Shown: piece by piece, positions 22,901-33,000 of the stretch
Layout: each line of letters opens with the position of its first letter
Numbering within the stretch: the first letter of the stretch is position 1
Assembly (NCBI GenBank): GCA_024220525.1
Contig: JAMYWO010000055.1
Coordinates: 118,553-182,552, forward strand
Origin: Cochliopodium minus
Taxonomy: Eukaryota > Discosea > Himatismenida > Cochliopodiidae
DNA length: 64,000 nucleotides
Direction of reading: 5' to 3'
Translations under genes and position numbers: made by a program
Notes under the pieces: model-generated
What the model saw: only the letters and a program-made list of their open reading frames with translations
Database searches by the model: none
Told to the model about the DNA's origin: nothing

Positions 22901-24651
22901 AATTTTTTTGAAGCAAAATTTTTATTTTAAAAATTTGCTTTTGTATTTTGATTTTTCGGTTTATTTTATAAAATTATTTTTAAAAAAGAAAATGTACGTG
23001 TAAGAAGAGCGGGATTTGCATACAGACAAGAATACAAAGTATTCTTCTACAGATACAGAGTAGTTTGTCCTAAGACCTTTCCTAAGTGGTCAGGAGACGC
23101 AGTATCAGGATGCATAGAAATCCTCAACTCTTGCCAACTCACAGAAGGAAACGATTTCCAAAAGGGAAAAACAATGTTGTTCGTGAGAAAGCCTGAAACC
23201 ATCTTTCAGTTTGAAGAGTTGAGAGACAGAACCGTTTCTTCTTTTGCAAACAAAATCCAAAGATTCTTCCAAAAGTTTGCTCTCCAACAAAAGAACTACG
23301 AGTTGCTTGTAAAGTCTAACAAGGTCGTTTTGGGAAAGAAGGAGAGAAGAAGACTTTCCGTTTCCAGAAAGTTTCTTTCTGACTACATTTGTTACAGAGA
23401 GAACTTTGAGTTGAAGGGGATCGTCAAGAGTCTTGCAGGGAATGACGAGAAGATCTACTTTGCTGATAATGTCACCGAGTACGTTAAGGGGAAAGGTACA
23501 AGAAAGGTTCTCCTAATATCTAAATCCTCGCTTTACATCATCGGTATCGTTAAGAACAAGAGCAAAGACAAAGATGCAGTCAAGAAGAGACCTTTCGTTT
23601 ATGAATGTTCCCGCCAGTTCGGTATCCAGGGTTCCAATGACAAACTCAACACTATCATGATGTCTACCTTGCAAGACGGATTCCTCCTTTTGAGACCTTC
23701 ACCAGGTGGAGTTGATACTCTCGTCGATTGCAGAAGAAAAACAGAGTTGGTGGGAACCGTCCTCGAGCTCAACTCCCAAGTCTCCGTCAGTTTCTCCGAC
23801 ATCTTCAACGTCACTTTGAAAGGAAACAAATCCAAAGAAGTCAAATTCAACAAAGATCCTCAAAATGGTACCGCCACTGGTTCTTTGAAGTCTGGTTTGT
23901 TAGGTTTTGGTGGCATCACTGTCAATGTCACTCAAGGAGATGACAAAAACACTGATCCTAAGCTCGAACCTCCCAAACAAATCGAGAGGGTCAACGTCAA
24001 CCGTAACCAAAGAGTCCAACAACCTAAGGAGACCAAACCTACTCCCCAACCTAAAGTCAGCCCNNNNNNNNNNNNNNNNNNNNNNNNNNNNNNNNNNNNN
24101 NNNNNNNNNNNNNNNNNNNNNNNNNNNNNNNNNNNNNNNNNNNNNNNNNNNNNNNNNNNNNNNAGGGTCAACGTCAACCGTAACCAAAGAGTCCAACAAC
24201 CTAAGGAGACCAAACCTACTCCCCAACCTAAAGTCAGCCCTCAACCTAAATTCAACCAGCCCACTCCTCAAAAGAACAATCCTGTCAGCCCTCAGCCTAA
24301 GATGAAAAATAATCCTCCTCCCAAGAACAAAATGCCTCCTCAAAATAATCTTCCTCCTAAGAAAGAACCCCAACCTAAAAAAGTTCCTCCTAAGAAAGTT
24401 CCTCCTAAAAAAGTTGGCGGCAACCAACCTAAATGTAAAGTTCTTTACGATTTCTCCCCAGAGAACCATGACGAGTTGGAGTTGAGAGCTGGTGATCTTA
24501 TTGTTATTCTGGATGATTCCGACGTTGATTGGTGGAAAGGAACTGTCAACGGAAATACTGGTCTTTTTCCTTCGAGTAAATCTTAATTTTTCATTTTAAT
24601 TTTTTAATTTTATTTATTTTTTTTTTATTAGGCTACGTACAAAGAATTTAA
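19917..24651 (+). CDS. Class I long-tailed myosin (motor-TH1-proline-rich-SH3)
   Basis: Eleven exons, from a 19-nt first coding exon (19917-19935) to a 20-nt last one (24632-24651), sum to a complete frame: 1,131 codons including the gap, about 1,072 if the duplicated gap region is collapsed. The motor has [21 protein letters not shown]-loop GESGAGKT, switch [10 protein letters not shown], switch II DIYGFEIF and the actin-binding IRCIKPND. The TEDS-rule residue, 16 before DALSK, is Ser in RSSVY, a match to the Ste20/PAK heavy-chain kinase site. One short neck follows, then a basic TH1 membrane-binding tail ([17 protein letters not shown]), a Pro/Gln-rich TH2 region and SH3 (ALYDF-type [21 protein letters not shown]). 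It drives membrane-cortex movement at cups and pseudopods; CARMIL is a known partner of such SH3 tails. Confidence 0.95.
24064..24163. other. 100-N assembly gap inside the myosin tail, flanked by a 77-bp direct duplicate
   Basis: Exactly 100 Ns. Bases 23987-24063 and 24164-24240 are identical 77-mers. The gap plus one copy is 177 bases, a multiple of three, so the frame survives. This is what an unmerged contig overlap looks like; the real gene probably carries the 77 bp once. Confidence 0.9.
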
Positions 24652-24855
24652 AAAAAATGTACATTTATGTCACATTTCTTTCTTAAGTTTTGCAATTTCT
24701 TTTTTCCAAAAATATCTGAAAAATAAAAATTTTTATTGTCAAAAAAACTTTTATTTTTCCATAGAATCTTTCAACAAAATGATTGGAGAAAAAAAAAATA
24801 AAAATTTTTTAAATTTATTTTTTTTTGTTTATTTGGAGAAACTTTTAAACAAATT

Positions 24856-25723
24856 TTAAAGGTCTATATCCTGCTGTTGTCCTTGAAGTATGGGTTGGGA
24901 TAGCATTTCTTTTTGGGATTCAGGCTGTGAAGAATAGTTTTGTTGATTTGGAGCTAACTTCTGATCCTCTTTTTCGAATTCAAAAAACAGTGGATTTCCC
25001 TCAAACTTCATTTGTAGTTTGTAAAGAGAAATTGAAGAAAGGATCAAGTAAACCAATCTTTTTTTTTTTGGAGATAAGAATAGTCCAATTGATAGGTAAT
25101 AAAAAATTTTTTACCCAAATGACATTGAAATTGGACCAACTATTGCGTAAATTTCAACAATTTTGTATAATCCGTAACTTTGTGAAATTTATAAATTAAA
25201 AATCAGCAATTAAATTTGAAATTAATTTTTAATACCTGTGGTAATTAAACAAGAATGCAATCCATCCTTTTTATTAATTCATCATAGATTAGAGAGTAAA
25301 AAAATCTAAACAAATTTTTATTTTCTTTATACCTCCAATAGCAACACCTGAACTGACAACACCACAAGTACTGGCTCCAACTACAAATAAGTAGTTTGGC
25401 TGAAACTTGATCTTATAGATAAGATAGTTTGAGATAATCAACATCCAAGTAAAAGCGACAGGCCAACACCACCAAAAAAAAGCAAATCCAAAAATTGTTA
25501 ACAGTGGATTCAACCAAAGTAATGTCCTTGCTGATCCCAAATCGTACTTGTTAACTCTGTTAGCCAATAATGAAGAAAAGCAGTTTTTGGGAGGTACTTT
25601 GACGAAGTATTCCACATTATTTTCATCCACTTTTCTGTAATATAGTTCTTTTTCTTCGCTATCTGTAGCAGAAGGACCAAAAATTATTTTCCCATCACTG
25701 TATTCCCTTTTTTCATAAAGCAT
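24856..25723 (-). CDS. Multi-pass membrane protein, unknown family
   Basis: Three exons (25333-25723, a 25-nt micro-exon at 25115-25139, 24856-25057) give 205 residues in frame from ATG 25723. A soluble N-terminal part of about 65 residues is followed by hydrophobic helices around ARTLLWLNPLLTIFGFAFFW, VAFTWMLIISNYLIYKI, YLFVVGASTCGVVSSGVAIG and, after the micro-exon VGPISMSFG, LVYLILSSISLYKL. The tail is Gln/Ser-rich (QPESQKEMLSQP). Probably three or four membrane spans with a cytosolic tail. No family recognised. It converges with the myosin gene. Confidence 0.6.
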
Positions 25724-26027
25724 TATCAAATTTTTTTTTTCCAATTTAAAAATTTTATTTAATTTTTTTTTTAATTCAAACACGTGTTTTTAATTTACAA
25801 ATTTTTGATTCAAAAAACTTCAATTTAAAATAAGAGAATTCTGACTTAATAATCAATTTGAATCATAACTTTAATTATTTTTTATTCTTTCAAGTGGACC
25901 AAGGTTTGACAGGTTTATCTTGATTTATAAAAAAAAAGAACATTGAATTTAATATTTTTCTCAATACTCAAGAGTTTTCTACTCTTTTTTTTTTTTTAAA
26001 TGATAAATCACCCAAAATCTAATTAGT
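25724..26027. other. Intergenic stretch, nothing recognised
   Basis: About 300 bp AT-rich spacer; no ORF or RNA gene with support. Confidence 0.5.
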
Positions 26028-26708
26028 TTAAAATAAACAACATCCCTTTTCATTTTTTTTCACAGGTTGATCATTGAATATTTTGTTGGTTTGTAAAATC
26101 AGCTCTATAAAAACATTTTCTATGTTTACCCTCGTCTTGCAAGAAGTTTCGATGTATTTGAAGTTCCATTTCTTTGCAAATTCAATACCTTCTTCTCTTG
26201 ATACCACCCTCTGATCTTCCAAATCAATTTTATTTCCCACAACAATACAGGGAATATTATCTAATCAAAATTTTAATTAATCTAAAACTTGATTGATTAA
26301 TTGAATTTTTAAAATTTTAATTAATTTAAATTCAATTTTAATTTTCTTGATAGAAATTTTTTTTTTTTGTTCACCTGTTTCTTTGAATTTAACTAAATAA
26401 TCTCTTATATCTTCCAATTCATTCAGAGTGGATTTGGAAGTGATAGAATAAATGAGAATAAAGGAATGAAAATTTCTTATTTGATATTCTCTCATTTTGG
26501 TATCCATCGATCCTGAAGTATCTAATAACTCCAACATATATTGATATTCGTCCACCTCTATCAATTTTCTGTATGAATCTTCAATAGTGGGATCATATTT
26601 CTCAACAAATACACCAGCTATAAATGCACAAGTTAAAGCAGATTTTCCAACTCCCCCACCACCCATTATTACAAATTTATATACACAAGTTTTTCTTTTA
26701 TGATCCAT
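26028..26708 (-). CDS. Ras-family small GTPase 1, Gln61 position changed
   Basis: Two exons (26375-26708, 26028-26260) give 188 residues. G1 is GGGGVGKSALT with Gly12 kept; switch I is YDPTIEDSYRK, the Ras/Rap effector loop; G3 is LLDTSGSMDTKMR, where the Ras motif DTAGQE has Ser in place of the catalytic Gln61. G4 is NKID and G5 is ETSCKT. The C terminus is CCLF, a prenylation box whose final Phe favours geranylgeranyl transfer. The Gln61 change predicts slow intrinsic GTP hydrolysis, as in Rap (Thr61), unless a dedicated GAP supplies the function. Upstream partners unknown. Confidence 0.9.
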
Positions 26709-26913
26709 TTTCTTTGGGCAAAATCAAAATGATTCTATTTTTTTTATTTAAAAAAGTATAATCTTGAAAGAATTTGAAATCGTTGTCTAATTTTAAAACT
26801 CTTGTTTACTTCTTTTCTTTTTTAAAGTCATTTGAAGAATTATCGTAATTTGAACCAAATAAAAGAATCACTTTGTTGAATCATAATAAAAAATAATCAT
26901 TTTAAAAATTAGT

Positions 26914-27018
26914 GGTTGCGATCATGATGAATTTACCGAATCCCTTCTGGATCTGCCAAGTCAATGATCTTTGCTGTGTTAGTAGTGAGACTTCACACGA
27001 AGTCACAGTTTTGTGACC
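26914..27018 (+). rRNA. 5S rRNA-like gene, shortened (probable pseudogene or variant)
   Basis: 105 nt, clearly related to the 5S gene at 57657-57775: shared blocks include GATGAAT-TACCG, CCC-TCT-GATCTGC-AAGTCAA, GCTGTGTTAGTAGTG and CGAAG-CACAG-TTGT-ACCTC. It lacks about three bases near position 15 and about six bases (TGGTGG) in the helix IV/loop E region, and has many scattered substitutions. The terminal stem GGTTGC/GTGACC still pairs with GU wobbles. It is followed by a long T run that would stop Pol III. The missing loop E bases make normal ribosomal use doubtful. Confidence 0.75.
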
Positions 27019-27150
27019 TCTTTTTTTTTTTTTGATTTCTCTTTTAATGATTATTTTAAAATCAAATTCTAATTACAGTTTGTTTTTCAATTGAATAAAT
27101 TGTTGGAAAAACAAATTTTTTTAAAGAAGGAAAAAGATTAGATAAGTAAT

Positions 27151-27480
27151 TTAAATAATAATTTTATTTTTTGAAACATTGTAAAACCATTTAGTCGAAA
27201 AAACAGAATAACAACTCATCAACTCAATGGCTGAAAGAGAACAAGGATGGGAAGAGTCACGAGGTAAACTCAAGTTTTCTTTCTTCTTCAAACACTCCCT
27301 GTAAGCTAAATATTTTTTGGGGCAGATTCGAGAGCTTATGCACTTAATGTTATCAGATAATTCCACTTCCTTGAACGTAAGTTCGCTTGGACACTCTTTT
27401 ATTGCCCTCAACTCGTCTTCGTTCAGTTCTTTGGAGTATATTTCGAATCTTTTCAGTATTTGTTCTGTTTTTTTGAACAT
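27151..27480 (-). CDS. Twin-CX9C protein A (probable mitochondrial intermembrane-space type)
   Basis: Single exon; the first usable ATG is at 27480 (MFKKTEQILKRF), though the frame stays open upstream and an earlier exon is possible. About 109 residues. It carries CPKKYLAYREC and CSLSAIELMSC, two CX9C motifs about 20 residues apart, plus an additional upstream C-x5-C pair. Twin-CX9C proteins fold as helical hairpins oxidised by the Mia40/Erv1 relay. Which complex it serves is not clear. It lies in tandem with a second twin-CX9C gene. Confidence 0.6.
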   Translation of the reverse strand: MFKKTEQILKRFEIYSKELNEDELRAIKECPSELTFKEVELSDNIKCISSRICPKKYLAYRECLKKKENLSLPRDSSHPCSLSAIELMSCYSVFSTKWFYNVSKNKIII

Positions 27481-27695
27481 TTCTCTTTCATTTTCTCCAC
27501 ATTTTTCTGTTTCCTTTTTCAAAACAAATTTTTGAATAACTTAATTAAAGTGAATGTTTGATAATAGACTTATATTCAAAAGGAATTAGTATCTTGATGA
27601 TATTATCAAGATTCATTCTTGTTATATTGTTGAAAAATATTTTAAAATAACTTGTTAAGAATTATTTTTTTGGTTTTGAATAATCGAATAATTGA

Positions 27696-28010
27696 TTATT
27701 CTATCTTAATAAGAATTACATTTTTATCTTTGTGTTTATTTATTTCACAATTTTGGAATATGGAATATAATTGAGGGTTAAATCTCTCAGAATAACACAA
27801 TTTTGTCTTTCTCTCGTAATTTTTACAGAAATCATCATTTCCCTTCCCCATTCTCAATCTCACTTTTTCTTCTTCCTTACATTCAATCAAATCCCTTAAA
27901 AATCCCATACAAAAAGGATATGATTCTCCATATAAAGATAAATTATCCAATTCATCTCCAATTTTATCTGTATAATTCATAAATAATTCTCTTTCTTTAA
28001 TTTTGTTCAT
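27696..28010 (-). CDS. Twin-CX9C protein B
   Basis: Single exon, 104 residues from ATG 28010. It contains CMGFLRDLIEC and CKNYERKTKLC, both exact CX9C spacings, separated by about 17 residues, in a short charged protein without a cleavable signal. This is the CHCH layout of respiratory-chain assembly factors and small complex I/IV subunits. Same orientation as protein A, 215 bp away; sequence identity between them outside the Cys is low, so they may not be recent duplicates. Confidence 0.65.
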   Translation of the reverse strand: MNKIKERELFMNYTDKIGDELDNLSLYGESYPFCMGFLRDLIECKEEEKVRLRMGKGNDDFCKNYERKTKLCYSERFNPQLYSIFQNCEINKHKDKNVILIKIE

Positions 28011-28342
28011 TTTTTTTTATATTTGCTTTTTATACCCTTAAAAACAATAAATTATGAATGAGTTCTATTTTTTGTGATTCTTTGGTAGTAATTGAATCTA
28101 AAAAGATAGTATTTGATCCAAAAATCTTGCTTAATTAAAGCAATTTTTTGATAAATCAATATTCTTTTGGCGCAAAAAATTTAAAAAAAAAAAAGTCGTT
28201 AATCGTTAAATTAAAAATAAAACAAAAAATTTTCCTTCAAATAAAATTTATAAAAAAAAAAAAGAAGGCTCACTTGTTTGCTCACTTGTCAATATAAAAA
28301 TAAATTATTATAAATCGTTAAAATATTAAAATCATACCAAAA
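28011..28342. other. Divergent promoter region between twin-CX9C B and cyclin genes
   Basis: About 330 bp AT-rich; contains purine and A tracts but no recognisable motif. Confidence 0.5.
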
Positions 28343-29666
28343 ATGATGCATCAAAATTATAATAGAGAAGATACAGAAAATAGATTCAATCAAAATCCAG
28401 TTGTACAAAAAAGATCAGCATTCTCCAACCTCACAAATGTAACAAATGGAAAACAGCTGATGGAAAAAGGAGGAGTAAAAAAGATGGATATGAAGAAAAC
28501 CAACCCAGTTCTCACCAGAAACAACACATTTGGAGTTCAACCACAACCTCTCCAAACAAGAACAAATGTTCCTTTACAACAAACAAGACAATCAATGCAA
28601 GTAAATAACAGCACAAAGATCACTTCCACTGTTTTGCCAAAAACCACCTTTAATGTTGAACAATCAAAGGTTCAAAAGAAGGAAAAGGAAGTAGAGGTTG
28701 TTGATGAGATTGAGGATGAAGAAGAAGAAGATTTGTTGGATATGTCGATCAGCATGGATGATATGAGCAACATGTCCCTCGAGAACATCGATGAATATGA
28801 TCATGAGGATCCAACTTGTTGCTCTGAGCTCGTCAATGAGATCTATGGATTCTTGAGACAGAAAGAAAACAGCGAAGCAATACAATCTAACTACTTTGAT
28901 ACCACTCAGAAGGATATCAATCAAAAGATGAGAACCATCCTCATTGATTGGCTCGTGGATGTTCATTCCAAATTCAAATTGTTGAATGATACCTTGTTCA
29001 TGGCCGTATCTCTCATCGATCGTTTCTTGGACAAGGAATCCGTCTCAAGAAAGAAACTTCAATTAGTAGGGGTAACTGCCATGTTCATCGCTTCCAAATT
29101 TGAAGAGATCTATGCTCCTGAAGTAGGTGATTTTGTATATATCTGCGATAAAGCCTATACCAAAGAGGAGATTCTTCAATATGAAATCCATATCCTCAAT
29201 ACTCTCTCTTTTGAAATCAGTCATCCAACTCCTATTCATTTCTTGAGAAGATTTTCAAAGGCTGCTAAATCTGATAACAAAACCCACACTCTCTCTAAGT
29301 ATCTCATCGAATTATCACTCATGGAATTCGAGCTTCAGAAGAAACCTTTCACCCCATCTATGATCGCTGCAGCTTCCATCTATATCACTCGTAAAATGAT
29401 CAATCCTAAATTGTATTGGAATTCTACTTTGAGACATTATACCCAATATAAAGGTAAAAAAAAAAAACTGAATTTATTTTTATTACTTTAACGGAAAAAT
29501 AATTAATTTTTTAAATTTTTCAGAATCTGAAATCATGCCTTGTGTTCAAGTTTTGAATGATCTTTTAAAGAAAACTCAAAAGGGAGGTAGCTCATTGAAC
29601 GCCATTTACAGAAAATACAGTACTAGATATTTTGGTGTAGCTAATATTCCACATGTAGAAATCTAA
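28343..29666 (+). CDS. B-type mitotic cyclin
   Basis: Two exons (28343-29453, 29524-29666) give 417 residues. The N terminus has a destruction-box-like RSAFSNLTN, with Phe at the usual Leu position, for APC/C-mediated degradation. An acidic stretch follows. The cyclin box begins MRTILIDWLVDVHSKFKL (the MRAILVDW signature), with FLDKESVSRKKLQLVGVTAM, KFEEIYAPEVGDFVYICD and, in the C-terminal fold, FLRRFSKAAKSD and AAASIYITRKM. It binds and activates Cdk1 for entry into mitosis. Length and box order are normal for cyclin B. Confidence 0.94.
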
Positions 29667-30081
29667 AAGTTCTTTATTTTGTTGATACCTACAAAAAAAA
29701 AAAAGAAATTTGTTTTTATCTATTCTATTGAATTAATTTTCAAGATTAAATTAAAAAAATTGTAATTTTTTCGAAATAAATCTTTTTGTCTTGAGAATAT
29801 AAGTTTTTTTTAAACTGTTCTGACACTAACAACAAAATTGGATTGTCAGTTTTGTAATGTTTTTCATAATTTGTTGATGGAAAAAAATGTCAACTTATTT
29901 GTTAAGGTGAAGGGATTAACAAAAATGTTTTCGAATTTCTGAGCAACATTCTGAATTGATACAAAACTAATCAAAAATTTGTTCAAAAAAAAAAAAGGTT
30001 TATTTTTGAAACTTTTTAATTGTATAAAAAATCAGTTTTTTTCTTTCTTGGAAATAATTAAGGCAATAATAAAAAAATAAA
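29667..30081. other. Convergent intergenic stretch, nothing recognised
   Basis: About 415 bp between the 3' ends of cyclin and the biotin enzyme. AT-rich with A tracts; no ORF or RNA gene supported. Confidence 0.5.
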
Positions 30082-33000
30082 TTAATCCATCTCCAACAAA
30101 AGATCCCCAGAAGAGACATTGGTGTCCAAAACACAAACAATTCTCTTGACCTTACCAGAAACAGGAGCACCAATGACAGTCTCCATCTTCATAGAATTAA
30201 TAACAAGAATAGGGTCACCCTTAGTCACCTTATCACCAACTTTGACCTTTACTTCTTGGATTTTACCAGGCATAGGTGCAGCGACATGTTTAGTGTTGGT
30301 TTTGTCTGCTTTTTCTGATTTGGATTGTTCAACTTGCTCGACTTTTCCTCCCTTTCTTGCAATGATGAATGGTTCTTGTCCTTTCTTTTGTGGTTTAATT
30401 GGAACTGAAACTGGTTTTCCTATTAATAATCATAAAAAATTGTTTAAAATTAAAAATTTGTTTTTATTAAAATATTTTTTGTAATTTTTTTTTAGATTAC
30501 CATTGCAGTCAAAGTTTACATTGAAGTTTCCGTTATTTGGGTTTCCTTCCTCGTTGATAGGAGAAATTGAATTGAGGGTAACTTTATTGGTGTCCCATTG
30601 TACAGTTTCTCCAATCTCAAGAGGAGCCTAAAAATAATTATTTTTTTTTCATTTTATTTATTTTTATTTTTATTTTTATTTTAAATTAGTTTTTTTTACC
30701 AAGAAAAAATTTGTTGGTAATCTTGTGATTTTTCCATATTTTGATTGCATGGTCATGTAATCTTCAAAGACTTTAGGATATTGGGAGTAGGAAACGACAT
30801 CTACATCACGAATTTTATGTCTTCCGTACTTTTTGACCAAATCATTTTCTACTTCTTCAAAATTCAATGGAGGTAAAGATGCACCTAAAGAAAAATAATA
30901 AAAAAATGATGAATGAAATGAAAAAATATGAACAAAATTAAAAGGAAAAATAAAAACATAAAAAAAGAAAATAAGAATTATATTTTTTGAAAAATGCATA
31001 AATTAATTTAGAAATCAAAAAAAAATAACAATATTTGAAAAAACAAATGAAAAAAATTGTTTATTTAAAAAAAAAGTAAAATTTAAATAAATTCAATTGA
31101 TTTTTTAAAATTTTTTATTTACCAGGTCTTCCTTCTACTGTCTCGAATCTTCCTTTCAAAACCCCAGTTCTCAATGGCTCAGGAAATCCACCATGAGGAT
31201 GTCCAATCAAACCTCTGAAGAACTCCACAGTGGAAGAAGGAAAGTTGAGTTCGTTAGCTCTCTTTATCACATCTTCTGGTGAGAGTTTGTTATTGACCAT
31301 AAATTGTGCAAGATCTCCAACTGTCTTAGATGAAGGTGTAACTAAAAAAAAAAAATTATTTTTTATTTTTTATTTTTTATGTTTTTTTTTTTATTATTTT
31401 TTATTATTTTATTTTTTATTTTATTTTTATTTTTTGTGTTTTTTTTTATTTTTAATTTTTAATATTTTTCGATTTTTTTACCTTTAATGATGTCTCCCAA
31501 TAACAAGTTGGCTTGGTGGTATGCTTCCTTGATTTCGTCCCATTGGTCGTACAATCCCAAAGAAAGAGCTTGGAACAACATATTGGTGTATTGTCCTCCC
31601 GGAATTTCATTGATATAAACATCAGACCCTATAAAAAAAAAAATCAAAAATTAAAAAAAATGAAAAAAAAAAATGAAAAAAATCTTTATAAATAAAATGA
31701 AAAAAACTTTTTTAAAAATATCTTTATAAATAAAAAAATTACCAGCACTCTTTTGGCCACTTTCGAAAGGAGCATAATATCTACGAGCACCTTCCCAATA
31801 ACGAGTCAATTGCAACATTTCGTTGTGATCAATGCCAGTGTTTCTCAATTCGTTGACCAAAGCACCCATGGAAGGTTGAGAAGTCAAACCACTCATCGCA
31901 TCAGACGCACAATCTACTGCATCAGCTCCTGCTTCGATACATGCCAACATGGATGCTACTCCTGTTCCTGAGGTGTCGTGACAATGGACGTGGATAGGAA
32001 TATTTGGGTGTTCTCTTCTTAAAGCTCCAATCAACATTCTTGCTGCAGAAGGTCTCAACAATCCTAGTTTTTTTTTTTTTTGAAAAAAAAAATTAAAGTA
32101 AAAAAAAGTTTTTTGAATTTATTTAAAAAAAATGATTGGAAATTTAAAAAAAAAAAACTTTTTTAAAAATTTCTTCTTGTAAAATGAAAATAATTTCAAA
32201 AAGTAAATTTACCAGCCATATCCTTGACACAAAGAACGTGAATTCCACATTTAACCAACTTTTGAGCAAAGTCCAAATAGTAGTCAAGAGTGTATTTAGT
32301 TTTGCTTGGATCAGCAACGTCACCAGAGTAACAAATAGCTGCTTCGATGATACCTCCAGATTCTCCAACAGCATCAATACCAAGCTTCATGTTGTCGATA
32401 TAGTTCAAGCTGTCAAAGACTCTAAAGACATCCATACCGTGATCTTTTGCTTTCTTACAGAATTTGTAGACTACGTTGTCGGGGTAAGAGGTGTATCCTA
32501 CTGCGTTTGCTCCTCTCAACAACATTTGGAATGGGACGTTTGGTACGAGTTCTCTGAGCTCTGCAAGTCTATCCCATGGGCATTCATGCAAAAATCTCAA
32601 AGCAACTAAAGTCAAGAAATTAAAAATAAATTCAAAAAAAAAAAATATGTTTATGGAGAAAAAAATAAATTAAAAAAAAATGTGTTTATGAAGAAAAAAA
32701 ATAATTTAAACTAAAAAAAATGTATACCATCAAAAGTTGCACCTCCCCAACATTCAATAGAATAAGCATTGTGTAAAACATGAGCAGTGGAATGTGCAAT
32801 CTCCAACAAATCTTTGGTTCTGACACGAGTAGCCAACAAAGATTGATGAGCATCTCTCCAAGTGGTATCAGTCAACAAAGCGCCAGGATAAGCTCTGACA
32901 GCCTTGGCAAAACCTTCAGGACCTTCTTCATCAAAGATGTTTTTGAAACCTCTAGGAGGAGCTTGTCCTGAGTTTGCTTTACCAGGTTTCACGTTAGGAT

